NCBI RefSeq assembly: GCF_047308265.1
Contig: NZ_JBKQWY010000001.1
Span: 620,001-684,000, forward strand
Source: Maricaulis sp047308265
Lineage (GTDB): Bacteria; Pseudomonadota; Alphaproteobacteria; Caulobacterales; Maricaulaceae
DNA: 64,000 nt
Direction of reading: 5' to 3'
A program made the position numbers and the translations under genes. The notes beneath the pieces are model-generated. The model had not been told where the DNA came from. It was given only the letters and a program-made list of their open reading frames with translations, and did not search any database. Positions 23,498 to 32,742 of the stretch are shown here, piece after piece (positions within the stretch are counted from its first letter, which is position 1; the number at the start of each line of letters is the position of its first letter).

Positions 23498-24333
23498 AGC
23501 CGACAATGATCTTGCTGGCCGGTGCGGCAATGACGGTTCTTAGCGCGTCCCTATTGGCAGAGACCAACGGTGAAGCGAGCGAGCCCGTCGAACAGGATGT
23601 CATCCGTTTTGACGACGCGGGAGAGCGGGCAGATCCTCCGTCCAGGCCGGTGGAATACACCGCTGATGGTCGGGAATGGGTCGACCTCGAACTCGTTCTC
23701 GCCGTCGATGTGTCATCATCGATTGATGAGTTCGAGGCGCGTCGTCAGCGTGACGGTCATGTCGCTGCCCTGGCCGACCCGGACGTGATCTCCGCAATCC
23801 AGGGCGGGGGATATGGCCGGATTGCCGTCCTGTATCTGGAATGGGCGGATGGAGATTTTCAGCGGGTCGTTGCGCCCTGGACGGTGATTGAGACCCAGGA
23901 TGACGCACACGGTTTTGCCGCCACGCTCGCGACGGCAAGCTTCATCTCGGGCCGACGGACTGCAATTGGCGGTGCGATCAATTCATCGGCCGAGCTGATT
24001 GCCACCAATACCTATGAAGGCACCCGCAAGGTTATCGACCTGTCCGGGGACGGGCCGCAAAATGCCGGGCCCAGCTTGCCGGCCGCTCGCGAGCAGGCCC
24101 TGGCCCAGGACATCACCATCAATGGCCTGCCGATCGTGAACCAGCGCCAGGATCCGTTCCGGCCTAGTGTCAGCATCGATGTGGAAGCCTATTTTGAAGA
24201 TTATGTGATTGCGGGCGAGGGGGCCTTTATTTCGCCATCTCGAGAGCATGATGATTTTGTTTCGGCGCTGAAGCGCAAATTGATCATGGAGATCGCCGGC
24301 CTGGTTTTTGATGAACCGGTGGCAAGAGGATAG
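23494..24333 (+). CDS. DUF1194 secreted VWA-like protein (copy 2)
   Basis: A 279-residue paralogue of the gene immediately upstream. The signal peptide (MKPTMILLAGAAMTVLSASLLA) is followed by an acidic linker, then VDLELVLAVDVSSSIDEFEA with a canonical D-V-S-S-S MIDAS, LYLEWADGD, TAIGGAI, VIDLSGDGPQNAG and NGLPIV. The MIDAS here is closer to consensus than copy 1. Start ATG overlaps copy 1's stop. A MltB-type transglycosylase gene follows 11 bases later, linking the pair to the cell wall. Confidence 0.88.
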   Translation: MKPTMILLAGAAMTVLSASLLAETNGEASEPVEQDVIRFDDAGERADPPSRPVEYTADGREWVDLELVLAVDVSSSIDEFEARRQRDGHVAALADPDVISAIQGGGYGRIAVLYLEWADGDFQRVVAPWTVIETQDDAHGFAATLATASFISGRRTAIGGAINSSAELIATNTYEGTRKVIDLSGDGPQNAGPSLPAAREQALAQDITINGLPIVNQRQDPFRPSVSIDVEAYFEDYVIAGEGAFISPSREHDDFVSALKRKLIMEIAGLVFDEPVARG

Positions 24334-24344
24334 GACGCAACGAC

Positions 24345-25610
24345 ATGTCACAGCTTTCTGTTTGGCGCCGCTGGACCCGGCGTTTCGGGCCCTTGGGGTC
24401 TCGATCCCTGGGCGCGGGCATCCTCGGCGCGGCCGCGATCTTGGTGGCAGGCGCGGCCCAGGCTCAGCCGGACGGTGAGAGTTTTGAAAACTGGCGAGAG
24501 GATTTCCGGCCTCGTCTGGCGGCCTCGGGGGCGAGTGCAGCAACCGTATCGGGCATGCTCGACGGGCTGGAGCCCAATATGACGATTATCGAGCGCGACC
24601 GGTCTCAGCCCGAATTCGTGCGCCCCTTATGGTCCTATCTTGATCTGGCCGTGTCTGAACGGCGCATTCTTGATGGCCAGTCCGCGCGTAATCGTGTGCC
24701 TGAACTCGACGCGATCGCGGCCCGTTATGAGGTCCCTGCAAATATCCTGTTGGCGATCTGGGGATTGGAAAGCGCCTATGGTCAAGTCACTGGCGATCTG
24801 GACGCCATCCAGTCCCTGGCCACGCTGGCCTGGGAAGGGCGTCGGCGGGACTGGGCGGAGAGCCAGCTGATCGCGATCGGACAGATGATCGATAATGGCT
24901 ATGCCTCGCGTGAGGAATTGAAAGGCTCCTGGGCCGGTGCGATGGGCCAGACCCAGTTTATTCCGACCACCTATATGGAACGCGCCCAGGACTGGGATGG
25001 CGATGGTCGGCGCAATATCTGGACAGATGAGCCGGATGCCCTGGCGTCGTCTGCCCATCTTCTGGGCCGGGCCGGCTGGCAGGCGGGAGCGCCGATTGTG
25101 GTCGAAGTTCGCCTGCCAGACGGGTTTGACCTCATGGACTGGGATCCCAGCGAGGCTCGTCCGGTCAGTGCCTGGGCCATGGCCGGACTTCGTCCGTCGG
25201 CGGAGCGGAATTGGCGCGCCGATGAGCTGATGCATTCTGCGCGTCTGGAATTGCCGGTCGGACGTCAAGGGCCGGGATTTCTGACCTTCCGGAATTTCCG
25301 CGTGATCAAGCGTTACAACAACTCCACGGCTTATGCGCTCGCGGTGGCGCATCTGGCAGACCGGTTTGCCGGGGCAGATCCTTTTGTCGGCCCGTGGCCG
25401 GAAGAGAATGTGCCGCTGACACGAAGCCAGGCGATGGAGCTTCAGGCCGGGTTGAACGCGCTGGGGTATGATGCCGGTCGTCCAGATGGTCTGGTTGGAC
25501 CCAATACACGCCGGGCCCTTCGAGCCTTCCAGCGGGCGCATGGTCATGACCCTGACGGATATGCTGGTCTGACCATGCATGCGGCCGTGCGTGAGGCTCA
25601 GTCGGACTAG
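24345..25610 (+). CDS. Lytic murein transglycosylase, MltB family, with peptidoglycan-binding domain
   Basis: A 421-residue periplasmic enzyme that cleaves the MurNAc-GlcNAc bond of peptidoglycan to give 1,6-anhydroMurNAc. A twin-arginine-like N-terminus (RRWTRRFG) and a hydrophobic stretch ending AAQAQ form the signal. The SLT_2 domain spans about 45-340: catalytic glutamate in WGLESAYG (near 146), then SLATLAWEGRRR, GSWAGAMGQTQFIPTTY and DWDGDGRRNIW. A PG_binding_1 domain follows (about 360-415: QAMELQAGLNALGYDAGRPDG, TRRALRAFQRAHG). Length is typical. It is the third gene of the DUF1194 operon. Confidence 0.93.
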   Translation: MSQLSVWRRWTRRFGPLGSRSLGAGILGAAAILVAGAAQAQPDGESFENWREDFRPRLAASGASAATVSGMLDGLEPNMTIIERDRSQPEFVRPLWSYLDLAVSERRILDGQSARNRVPELDAIAARYEVPANILLAIWGLESAYGQVTGDLDAIQSLATLAWEGRRRDWAESQLIAIGQMIDNGYASREELKGSWAGAMGQTQFIPTTYMERAQDWDGDGRRNIWTDEPDALASSAHLLGRAGWQAGAPIVVEVRLPDGFDLMDWDPSEARPVSAWAMAGLRPSAERNWRADELMHSARLELPVGRQGPGFLTFRNFRVIKRYNNSTAYALAVAHLADRFAGADPFVGPWPEENVPLTRSQAMELQAGLNALGYDAGRPDGLVGPNTRRALRAFQRAHGHDPDGYAGLTMHAAVREAQSD

Positions 25611-25655
25611 CCGACACTGCCAGGACCCTTGGTCTCTTGCAGACTGGGCACTGGG

Positions 25656-27017
25656 CTATTCGGTAGTACTAGACTCAGTGATATTGGTCTCGGTGACGTG
25701 GGACACGGCCATGACAAAGGATGTGTGCGCGCGTGCCCGGTTCATGGCGCTGAAGAGCCTGTCGCGCGAGACGGGCTTGGACAGGCAGCCACTCATGCCG
25801 ATGTTTTCATAACGCGCGATTTGTTCCGGGCGAGTATTGGCGGTCACGGCAATCACGGGTGTATGGGGGCGCGAGAGATGTTTCTCCTCCGCCCGTATCG
25901 CCTGTGTGGTCTCGATTCCGCTCATCCCGGGCATGTCGATGTCCATCAGGATGATATCGACGGGCTTGGCTTGCCAATATCGAATGGCTTCAGGGCCGTT
26001 CTCCGCCATAGAGACGGCGCAGTTCTGGGTTTCCAGCAGGGTCCTCAGGACCAGGCGGTTGGTCAGATTGTCATCCACGACCAGCACGCGAAGCGGCCGG
26101 TTCGCATCTTCCTCGGCCCCGACCAGTTGTACAGGCGGGAATGAGGCTGTGCGCGCGGCTTCGGCGTCACCTGTCCCGGACTTTTGCACCAGAGTTTGCG
26201 TAACTCTGTCCAGTTCTCGTCCAGCCTCTTGCCCCGAGGTCAGGACTTTTCTCTGATGTTCGTTGAGATCAGACAATCTCAGCGCTTCCAAAGTGCCCAT
26301 CAAGGCGTGAAGTGGAGAGCGTATCGCCCGGCCCGTGTCGTCGAGAAAGCGGCTCAGCACATCATGGGCATCAATCGCCCTGTCGCGCGCATACTCCAGC
26401 TCGCCCATCGCCCGGCGCAGAGCCTGGATGGCGGGATGAAAGATCAAAGCTGCCTCAAGGGCCAGGATCATGAGAGTCGCAAAAAAGGCCGCCCATTCGA
26501 TGCGCTTGATACGGTAGCTTTGCTGGCGAGCCGCCGCTTCATAGGCTCCGGTTGCCCGATCAAGAACGACAAGAATAGCCTCACCCTGCAGCAATAACCT
26601 GTCGAGCGCGCGCTCGGGATTGTCTTGTTCTTCGGCGAGGGCTTCAGCGCCTTGTGTGAATTGCGCGACCTGTTCGTCCAGACCGGTCGCAGGCGCATAA
26701 ACATCCCGAACAGTCGGAATAGTCAGACTGGCCTCGCGCAGGCGTTGATGGGCCGTGTTGAATTCGTCAATTGAGTCGAGGAGGGTTTCACGGGCGCGCG
26801 CCGTCACCAGAGTCTGAGAGACCGGGCGCTGCACGAGGGTAGCGTTGAGCACGATGCGCTGGGACAGCATGCGCTGCTTGCCGGCGGTATTGATCAATTC
26901 GGAATAGGTCTCAGCGGAGCGACCGGACCAAAGTGATAAGGCGAGTATGCTGGCCGACAATAGCGCGATCAGCGACAACGCAAGAATGTAACGCTTGCTG
27001 ATATCTGTCGCTCGCAC
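25656..27017 (-). CDS. Membrane sensor with PilJ-type input, degenerate HisKA and receiver domain, no ATPase
   Basis: A 453-residue protein. Helix 1 (9-29) and helix 2 (174-196) flank a periplasmic PilJ/NarX-like domain with the marks NTAGKQRMLSQRIVLNA and EQVAQFTQGAEAL. Residues 215-280 resemble a HisKA dimerisation helix, but the SHEIRTPL box reads GRAIRSPL, with R230 where the phospho-histidine should be. No HATPase domain follows. Instead, after a linker, a complete receiver starts at 308 (VLVVDDN, phospho-site D359 in LMDIDMPGMSG, KP lysine near 410). It therefore cannot autophosphorylate and would take phosphate from a partner or act as a scaffold. GTG start has AAGGAGG four bases upstream. 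It is convergent with the transglycosylase gene. Confidence 0.85.
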   Translation of the reverse strand: MRATDISKRYILALSLIALLSASILALSLWSGRSAETYSELINTAGKQRMLSQRIVLNATLVQRPVSQTLVTARARETLLDSIDEFNTAHQRLREASLTIPTVRDVYAPATGLDEQVAQFTQGAEALAEEQDNPERALDRLLLQGEAILVVLDRATGAYEAAARQQSYRIKRIEWAAFFATLMILALEAALIFHPAIQALRRAMGELEYARDRAIDAHDVLSRFLDDTGRAIRSPLHALMGTLEALRLSDLNEHQRKVLTSGQEAGRELDRVTQTLVQKSGTGDAEAARTASFPPVQLVGAEEDANRPLRVLVVDDNLTNRLVLRTLLETQNCAVSMAENGPEAIRYWQAKPVDIILMDIDMPGMSGIETTQAIRAEEKHLSRPHTPVIAVTANTRPEQIARYENIGMSGCLSKPVSRDRLFSAMNRARAHTSFVMAVSHVTETNITESSTTE

Positions 27018-27169
27018 ACGGCCTCCTTACGACATGATAACGCGTTCACCTCTATTGATACGCAAGCGGGCCTCGAGTGCACGTCCTAAATGGGCACAAT
27101 CGTATGACAGCCTCCGATTTAGCGATTGTGTGACAATCTGGTGACGCTTTGGACTGGAGGTGGTGGGCC

Positions 27170-28456
27170 TCAAAGCGGACGTCTGGGGTCCAGCTGTCCC
27201 TTGACCGCATCTCCGGCGCGGCGGATCGCCGGGTGCATCCAGGCAAGAACCAGGCTGAGCGCGGCCAGTCCGGCAGCCATGATATAGGGAATGTCATGGC
27301 CCAGGCTGTGGTAGATCCACAAACCGCCCACTGGTCCGATGAGAAAGCCCAGCCCGGCCGTCGCCGTGGTCAGCCCTGCGGCGCGTCCCTGTTCTTCCGG
27401 CGAGACGGCGATCGAGGCGCCGCCGGTAAACCCGGATCGCGCCAGGCCGAAGGCGAAACTGGTGATGAGATAGCCTGACACAATCCCACTATAGTTGGGC
27501 GCCACGATCATGGTGATGGAGCCAACGGCCGTGAGCAGGCTGCCCAAGCTCATTAGCGTGCGCGGCGTGGCCTTAAGGGCAGGTATGACGACCAGCTGTG
27601 CGATGATCAGGGCGCCGGCACCTGCGGCCAGGGCAATGGATGACATTTGCAGGCCGGCATCTGCGTCCAGTCCCAGCTCATCCATGATGAAAAAGGCGAG
27701 CGTGGACAGCCCCAGGCTCTGGGTGATCCACAACAGACAGCCATAGATCATGAAAGGAAAGATCCGCGGGTCTGCGCCAAACGCAAATTGTTCGAGCGGG
27801 TTGATGGGGCGCTGTTGTACTCGGGGCGGTGTCTTCTCGGGCAGCAGGCGCCAGACCGCGAAGGCCCCGGCCAGGACAATCGCAGCAATCATCACCATGA
27901 AGACCGCGACGCCGAAGACTTCCACCAGGGTCGCGGCCAGGGCGGGGCCGATGACCGCGCCCAGACCAAAGGCCGCCGTGAGCCCGGCCAGGGCTTCGGT
28001 GCGTTCCTCCGGCGACGTGCGATCAGCGACATAGGCCTGTGCCGATGGATTGGTCGCTGAACCCAGCCCGCCAAACAGGCTGCGGGCGAGGGCCATGGCA
28101 AAGATAGCAGCGAGTGGTGGGACCCACCCCTGTTCCCCGGCCCAGGTTCCAAGGGCGAAAACGAGGGTCGAGGTGGCGAAGGCCGTCAGCCCGAAAATGA
28201 TGAAGGGTTTGCGCCCGCGCCGGTCTGACAGGGCCCCCCAGATCGGTGTCATGGTCATGAACAGGGTTGCGGACACCGTATAGATCGCTCCCACCCAGTA
28301 TTCCGCCACGCCCAGATCCCGCGCCAATGGGGGCAGGATGGCGAACAACATGTTGTTGCCGACCCCGGTGGCCATCAGACAGATGAACAAGAGGCGAAAG
28401 GCGCGCCGTCTTTCCTCCGGGCTGGAGGGTCGGGCGGGATCATAGGGCGGTGTCAT
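27170..28456 (-). CDS. MFS transporter (TCR/Tet-like)
   Basis: A 428-residue inner-membrane transporter with 12 predicted helices. The loop 2-3 motif GALSDRRGRKPFII is the canonical MFS signature, and the first half carries the helix-5 pattern GLTAAFGLGAVIGPALAATL typical of drug:H+ antiporters. The second half repeats GLTTATAGLGFLIGPVGGLW. It resembles multidrug or tetracycline-type efflux proteins, but substrate is not determinable. A stand-alone gene; its regulator is not evident. Confidence 0.88.
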   Translation of the reverse strand: MTPPYDPARPSSPEERRRAFRLLFICLMATGVGNNMLFAILPPLARDLGVAEYWVGAIYTVSATLFMTMTPIWGALSDRRGRKPFIIFGLTAFATSTLVFALGTWAGEQGWVPPLAAIFAMALARSLFGGLGSATNPSAQAYVADRTSPEERTEALAGLTAAFGLGAVIGPALAATLVEVFGVAVFMVMIAAIVLAGAFAVWRLLPEKTPPRVQQRPINPLEQFAFGADPRIFPFMIYGCLLWITQSLGLSTLAFFIMDELGLDADAGLQMSSIALAAGAGALIIAQLVVIPALKATPRTLMSLGSLLTAVGSITMIVAPNYSGIVSGYLITSFAFGLARSGFTGGASIAVSPEEQGRAAGLTTATAGLGFLIGPVGGLWIYHSLGHDIPYIMAAGLAALSLVLAWMHPAIRRAGDAVKGQLDPRRPL

Positions 28457-28665
28457 GGGAGGGATGTAGGCGTCTTCGGGTGTCAGCGCAATTTTTACCC
28501 TTCCCGGTTAATCTCCATGAAGAAACCGGTGGCGGAATTTAACCAATGCGTCGTGCCTGTTCACCAGCTGATAACCCTTATTCAACCGGGCATTAAGCTT
28601 ACCCGTCCATAATGCAGTCTAATCGAGCGGGTCACACGTTCGAAAAACGCACAGGTGGACGGGTT

Positions 28666-29535
28666 ATGTTCCAGATTATTGGCATTATTGTCGTTTTCGT
28701 GATGGTCTTCGGCGGGTTCTCTCTCGCCGGCGGCAAGTTTGATGTGATCTTGAAGGCGCTGCCGTTCGAGATGATGATGATCGGTGGTGCGGCGGCCGGC
28801 GCCTTCTTGATCGGCAACAAGCCGAAAACGGTCATGAAAACGCTGGGAGATCTGTCCAAGGTCTTCACGGGACCCAAATGGAAGGGTCAGGACTATAAGG
28901 ACCTGTTGTCCCTTCTTTTCCTTCTGACGAAGACGATGAAGACCAAGGGTGTGATCGCTCTTGAGGCCCACATCGAAAATCCCAAGGAGAGCGCGATTTT
29001 TTCCCGCTATCCCCGGATCATGAAGGATCACTTCGCCATCGATTTCATCTGCGACACGCTGCGTATGATGACGATGAACCTGGAAGACCCGCACCAGGTT
29101 GAAGACAACATGGAAAAACAGCTGGAAAAACACCATCACGAGGCCGCGGATCCGGCACACGCTATGCAGACCCTGGCCGATGGTCTTCCGGCTCTGGGTA
29201 TCGTTGCGGCCGTGCTGGGCGTGATCAAGACCATGGGCGCGATCGAGAGCCCGCCGGCCATTCTGGGGAGTTATATCGGTGGTGCCCTGGTGGGAACCTT
29301 CCTCGGCGTGTTCCTGGCCTATGGTTTTGTCGGTCCGTTCGCGTCCTATATGAACTCGATCTATGACGAGGAACACCAGTTCTACAAGATCATCCAGGAT
29401 GTGCTGGTTGCGCACCTGCACGGCAATGCCGCGCAGATCTCGGTCGAGATTGGCCGTGGAGGTGTACCGACCAAGATGCAGCCGAGCTTTGCCGAAATGG
29501 AAACGGCCCTGGACGAGATCCCGAACGAGCTTTGA
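28666..29535 (+). CDS. motA: Flagellar motor stator protein MotA
   Basis: A 289-residue proton-channel stator subunit. Four membrane helices are present (about 3-22, 30-52, 170-192 and 200-225). The cytosolic loop carries the family's charged residues, and the C-terminal signature reads LPALGIVAAVLGVIKTMGAI followed by GALVGTFLGVFLAYGFVGP. The conserved prolines around helix 3/4 (in LPALG and GPF) are visible. The start at 28666 has AGGTGG upstream; a longer version lacks support. MotB is not adjacent, as in Caulobacter where motA and motB are separate. Strong terminator follows. Confidence 0.95.
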   Translation: MFQIIGIIVVFVMVFGGFSLAGGKFDVILKALPFEMMMIGGAAAGAFLIGNKPKTVMKTLGDLSKVFTGPKWKGQDYKDLLSLLFLLTKTMKTKGVIALEAHIENPKESAIFSRYPRIMKDHFAIDFICDTLRMMTMNLEDPHQVEDNMEKQLEKHHHEAADPAHAMQTLADGLPALGIVAAVLGVIKTMGAIESPPAILGSYIGGALVGTFLGVFLAYGFVGPFASYMNSIYDEEHQFYKIIQDVLVAHLHGNAAQISVEIGRGGVPTKMQPSFAEMETALDEIPNEL

Positions 29536-29582
29536 GAACACACAGTTAGAAAGAGCCTTGATTGCAAGGCTCCTCTACCTCG

Positions 29583-29617
29583 CGGGCGTGGTCGTGTTGA
29601 TGACCGCGCCCGTTTTT
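29583..29617 (+). terminator. Terminator after motA
   Basis: An 11-bp stem (29583-29593 with 29602-29612, one G-U pair) with an 8-base loop is followed by TTTTT. A preceding 8-bp hairpin (29553-29572) lies just after the motA stop. Confidence 0.88.
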
Positions 29618-29665
29618 CATGCGCATGACTGGTAATGCGCGCCCAAGCGGTTAAAAAACGCGGCC

Positions 29666-30220
29666 ATGAAGATCAAAGACGCAGATATTCTCATCATCCC
29701 CGGTCTGAAAAACGCCTCGCCGCTGGCATGGCAAAGCCGTTGGCAGGAAAAAATGTCCACGGCACGCCGGGTGGAGCAGGACAACTGGGCCCGGCCGCAG
29801 AAGGATGCCTGGGTGCAGCGCGTGGTCGAGGCAGTGCACGAGGCGGAAAAGCCGGTTCTGTTTGTCGCGCATTCGGTGGGCGTTTTGACGGTGGTCCATG
29901 CGGCCCCGCTCTTGCCCCGGGAGAAGATCGCGGGCGCCTTTTTGGTCGGTGTGTCCGATTGGGAGCGTCCCGAGATGGAGGCGAAGTTTCCCGGACACGG
30001 TTTTGCGCCAGTGCCGCGGGATCCGCTGGGCTTTCCCGCGCTCCTTCTGGCCTCAACCAATGACCGGACCTGCAAGATTGAAACGGCTGAAGGCTGGGCG
30101 CGGGACTGGGGTATCCGGTTCGGTGATGCGGGTGAGGCCGGGCATTTCGAGCCGGCGTCAGGCCATGGCCCCTGGCCGGAAGGGCTGATGGCCTTTGCCG
30201 GTTTTACGCGCGAATTGTGA
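29666..30220 (+). CDS. RBBP9/YdeN family alpha/beta hydrolase
   Basis: A 184-residue minimal serine hydrolase of the RBBP9/YdeN family. It opens with ADILIIPGLKNASPLAWQSRW, the family hallmark, with nucleophile elbow VAHSVG (serine near 71), acid in STNDRTC and the histidine in GEAGHFEPASGHGPWPEG. No signal peptide. Its stop overlaps the mnmC start (TGATG), so the two are translationally coupled. Substrate unknown. Confidence 0.87.
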   Translation: MKIKDADILIIPGLKNASPLAWQSRWQEKMSTARRVEQDNWARPQKDAWVQRVVEAVHEAEKPVLFVAHSVGVLTVVHAAPLLPREKIAGAFLVGVSDWERPEMEAKFPGHGFAPVPRDPLGFPALLLASTNDRTCKIETAEGWARDWGIRFGDAGEAGHFEPASGHGPWPEGLMAFAGFTREL

Positions 30221-32073
30221 TGTCCGACCCGGGCAGCCGACTTGTTTGTGATCCACCGCAGCTGGACTGGCGCGACGAGGCCTGTGTGCGGGCCAGCGAT
30301 TATGGTGATGTCTATTTTTCCGTCGAGGACGGGCTGGAAGAAAGCCGGACGGTTTTCCTGAAAGCGTGCAATCTGCCAGAGGACTGGCAGGGTCGATCCT
30401 CCTTTGTGGTGGGTGAGCTGGGTTTCGGAACAGGTCTCAACATGCTCGCTCTGTGGCAACTCTGGCGAACGGCCGGAGAGCGGTCGGGCTGGCTACATGC
30501 GGTGACCGTGGAGAAACACCCCTTGTCGCGTGATGAGGCCCGACGGGCCCTGGCGGCCTGGCCGGAACTGGCACCTCTCGTCGACCAGCTCCTGGCGCAA
30601 TGGCCTCCCGCTTACAAGGGCGCACACCGCTGTGTGTTCGCACAAGACCGATTTACCCTCACCATCCTGCAGGACGAGGCCGCAAGCGCCCTGTCGCAGG
30701 TGGAGGCCGAGGTCGATGCTTGGTTTCTTGACGGTTTTGCCCCGGCCCGCAATGAGGCCATGTGGTCCCAGGACGTGTTCGACCAGATCGGTCGATTGTC
30801 AAAACCCGGTGCACGGATCGGAACCTTCACAGTGGCCGGTGCGGTCCGGCGTGGCTTGTCTGCCGCGGGATTTGAGGTCTCGAAAGCCCCCGGTTTTGGC
30901 CGCAAGCGCGAGCGGCTGGTTGCCTCCAAGCGAGCGTGTGACACGTCTCCGCGCGTATCGCCCTTTGATCGTGGCGCCGCGCTTCACGGGCCCGTGGGCA
31001 TTATCGGGGGCGGGATAGCCGGCGCATCTCTCGTTCATGCTCTCACGCAACGCGGGCGGGAGGTCCTGTGGTTTGACCGTGAGGGACTGGGCTCTGGCGC
31101 TTCAGGCGCTCCGGCAGGATTGCTGACCCCGCGCCTTGAACGGGCAGACCGGCCACATCAAAGACTCAGCCTCGCCGCCTTCCATTTCGCCCGACGTCTC
31201 TATGAGGATCGACCGGGTTTTTTACCGACCGGTGTTCTGCGTCTGGCGAAAGATGATGACGAGGCCGACCGGTTTGCCGGAATAGCCGAACTCATGGGGG
31301 AAGATGTGCGCTGGACCGGGGATGCGCTGGAGATGAGCGCTGCAGGTCAGTTCGAGCCTGCTCGCCTGGTTGCCAGCCTGGCCGGAGATCTGCGTCCGCA
31401 GGTCAAGGTGATCTCCAAGTGGGCCGAAACCGCTGACGGATGCGTTCTGTTGGGTGAAGACGGACAGGAGGTGGCGCAGGTCGCCTGTCTCATACATGCA
31501 GGTGGCCCACACGCGATGCTGTCCAGTGTGAGCGCCAGCGCGGGACAGGTCGTTGTTCTGCCGGGCGGTGCGCTTGATCAGCCGAGGACGTGGGGAGGTT
31601 ATGTCTGTGCGGCCCCGGGGGGCGGGACTTTGCTGGGCTCCACCCATGTCAAAGGCTGGGAGGGATTGCCGACACAGACGGCCCTGGCGAACATGCGGGC
31701 CGGTTTGCGGGCCCACCTGCCCGAACTGGACGATAGTCTGGGAGACGCACCGATCGATGAATGGCAGGGAGTGCGGGCTTCGACACCCGACCGCCATCCC
31801 GTCATCGGACCGTATCCCGCAGATGATTTTGGCGCGGTCTGGGCCGCGTCGGCCCGTTCCGGTCGCCAGTGGCGCGAGGGCCGTGAGACCGGTTTGATGT
31901 CGCGGGTACGGGTCCTCTCGGGACTGGGCTCACGCGGGTTTTCCCATGCGCCGCTCCTCGCCGAGAGTCTGGTGGCGGATCTGTGCGGGGAGCCCTCTCC
32001 GCTCGAGCGTGCGGGTCGTGAAAGCTTGCATGCGGCGCGCTTCGCCTGGCGGGATTTGAAACGAAAATTTTGA
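30220..32073 (+). CDS. mnmC: Bifunctional tRNA wobble-uridine modification enzyme MnmC
   Basis: A 617-residue fusion enzyme acting on U34 of certain tRNAs. The N-terminal 230 residues are the methyltransferase (MnmD): VGELGFGTGLNMLALW is the SAM motif, and DAWFLDGFAPARNEAMW carries the catalytic aspartate. The remaining 380 residues are the FAD-dependent C1 domain, which turns cmnm5 into nm5: VGIIGGGIAGASLVHAL is the FAD loop, followed by DREGLGSGASGAPAGLLTPRLER. The order is normal. The ATG at 30220 overlaps the upstream stop; an in-frame GTG one codon earlier is possible. It follows the RBBP9-like hydrolase in an operon. Confidence 0.95.
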   Translation: MSDPGSRLVCDPPQLDWRDEACVRASDYGDVYFSVEDGLEESRTVFLKACNLPEDWQGRSSFVVGELGFGTGLNMLALWQLWRTAGERSGWLHAVTVEKHPLSRDEARRALAAWPELAPLVDQLLAQWPPAYKGAHRCVFAQDRFTLTILQDEAASALSQVEAEVDAWFLDGFAPARNEAMWSQDVFDQIGRLSKPGARIGTFTVAGAVRRGLSAAGFEVSKAPGFGRKRERLVASKRACDTSPRVSPFDRGAALHGPVGIIGGGIAGASLVHALTQRGREVLWFDREGLGSGASGAPAGLLTPRLERADRPHQRLSLAAFHFARRLYEDRPGFLPTGVLRLAKDDDEADRFAGIAELMGEDVRWTGDALEMSAAGQFEPARLVASLAGDLRPQVKVISKWAETADGCVLLGEDGQEVAQVACLIHAGGPHAMLSSVSASAGQVVVLPGGALDQPRTWGGYVCAAPGGGTLLGSTHVKGWEGLPTQTALANMRAGLRAHLPELDDSLGDAPIDEWQGVRASTPDRHPVIGPYPADDFGAVWAASARSGRQWREGRETGLMSRVRVLSGLGSRGFSHAPLLAESLVADLCGEPSPLERAGRESLHAARFAWRDLKRKF

Positions 32074-32205
32074 TGTCACAGTTTGTGATATCAAAGGAAG
32101 CATTCCAAATCAGGGCTTTATCTGTTGAGGTCTTGATCCAGAGCATCGATCATGTCGACGCGCTGTATGTCTGCCCGGATTGTGATGGAGGGCGGCGGCG
32201 CCTGT

Positions 32206-32439
32206 CTAGAAAGCGAGCCGCAGGCCGGGCGTGTCGGGATCGCCCAGGCGCCATTCAAACATGGGGCATTCGCGCCGGACGCAGGTGGCAGCCAGGTCCA
32301 GATCGAACCGGCGAAATTCATCATATCCCGCTTCAACGGGGCCGATACGGACTGTTACCGGAATACCCAGGGCCATCGGGACCATGACCGGTCCTAAACC
32401 GCTTGCCGCCACGATCAAGGCCAAAGCTAGCGTTTTCAT
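32206..32439 (-). CDS. Small secreted protein, unknown
   Basis: A 77-residue protein with a signal peptide (MKTLALALIVAASGLGPVMV). An AGAGGA ribosome site lies at good distance before the ATG. The mature part (about 50 residues) has two cysteines (C53 and C58 region, CVRRECPMFEW) that could form a disulfide. I recognise no family. It is convergent with mnmC across about 130 bases. Confidence 0.55.
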   Translation of the reverse strand: MKTLALALIVAASGLGPVMVPMALGIPVTVRIGPVEAGYDEFRRFDLDLAATCVRRECPMFEWRLGDPDTPGLRLAF

Positions 32440-32742
32440 CGTCGTCCTCTTGCCTCACCCACTCTCCCGGGTGAGATGCCACTACGGGCCCATTTGGATG
32501 CAGATTGCAAAACAGGTGTGCCGCATTTCGCGAAGACCGATCTTTGCATTTTGCATCAAACAGACCCGAAAGTTCTGCCACTTCGCGTCCCCCAACGCGG
32601 GATGAGGGATAAAACCTCACTGTCATTGCGGGAAGGGGGACAGTGTGAAGGCCTGTCCCGCCCCTGTCTTTTCGGCTGAGACTGGCATGTGTCTTGCTGT
32701 TTTCCCCTCATATGGGATGAACAACAGACACGGGATCAGGTC
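32440..32742. other. Non-coding region upstream of the glycosyltransferase gene
   Basis: About 300 bases without a convincing gene. It holds the promoter of the small secreted protein (minus) and the sigma-54-type promoter at 32683-32698 (plus). The central part is comparatively AT-rich with short repeats of TTTGCAT/TTTTGCAT around 32545-32560. No RNA gene recognised. Confidence 0.5.
32683..32698 (+). promoter_or_regulatory. Sigma-54-type (-24/-12) promoter
   Basis: TGGCATGTGTCTTGCT matches the consensus TGGCAC-N5-TTGCW with the invariant GG and GC separated by exactly ten bases. Predicted transcription start is near 32709, about 35 bases before the glycosyltransferase ATG. A sigma-54-dependent activator is encoded at 15165. 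Confidence 0.72.

Noticed and set aside
28582..29541. 319-codon frame antisense to motA
   Set aside because: MotA on the plus strand is unambiguous; the antisense product is His/Arg-rich and has no recognisable family.
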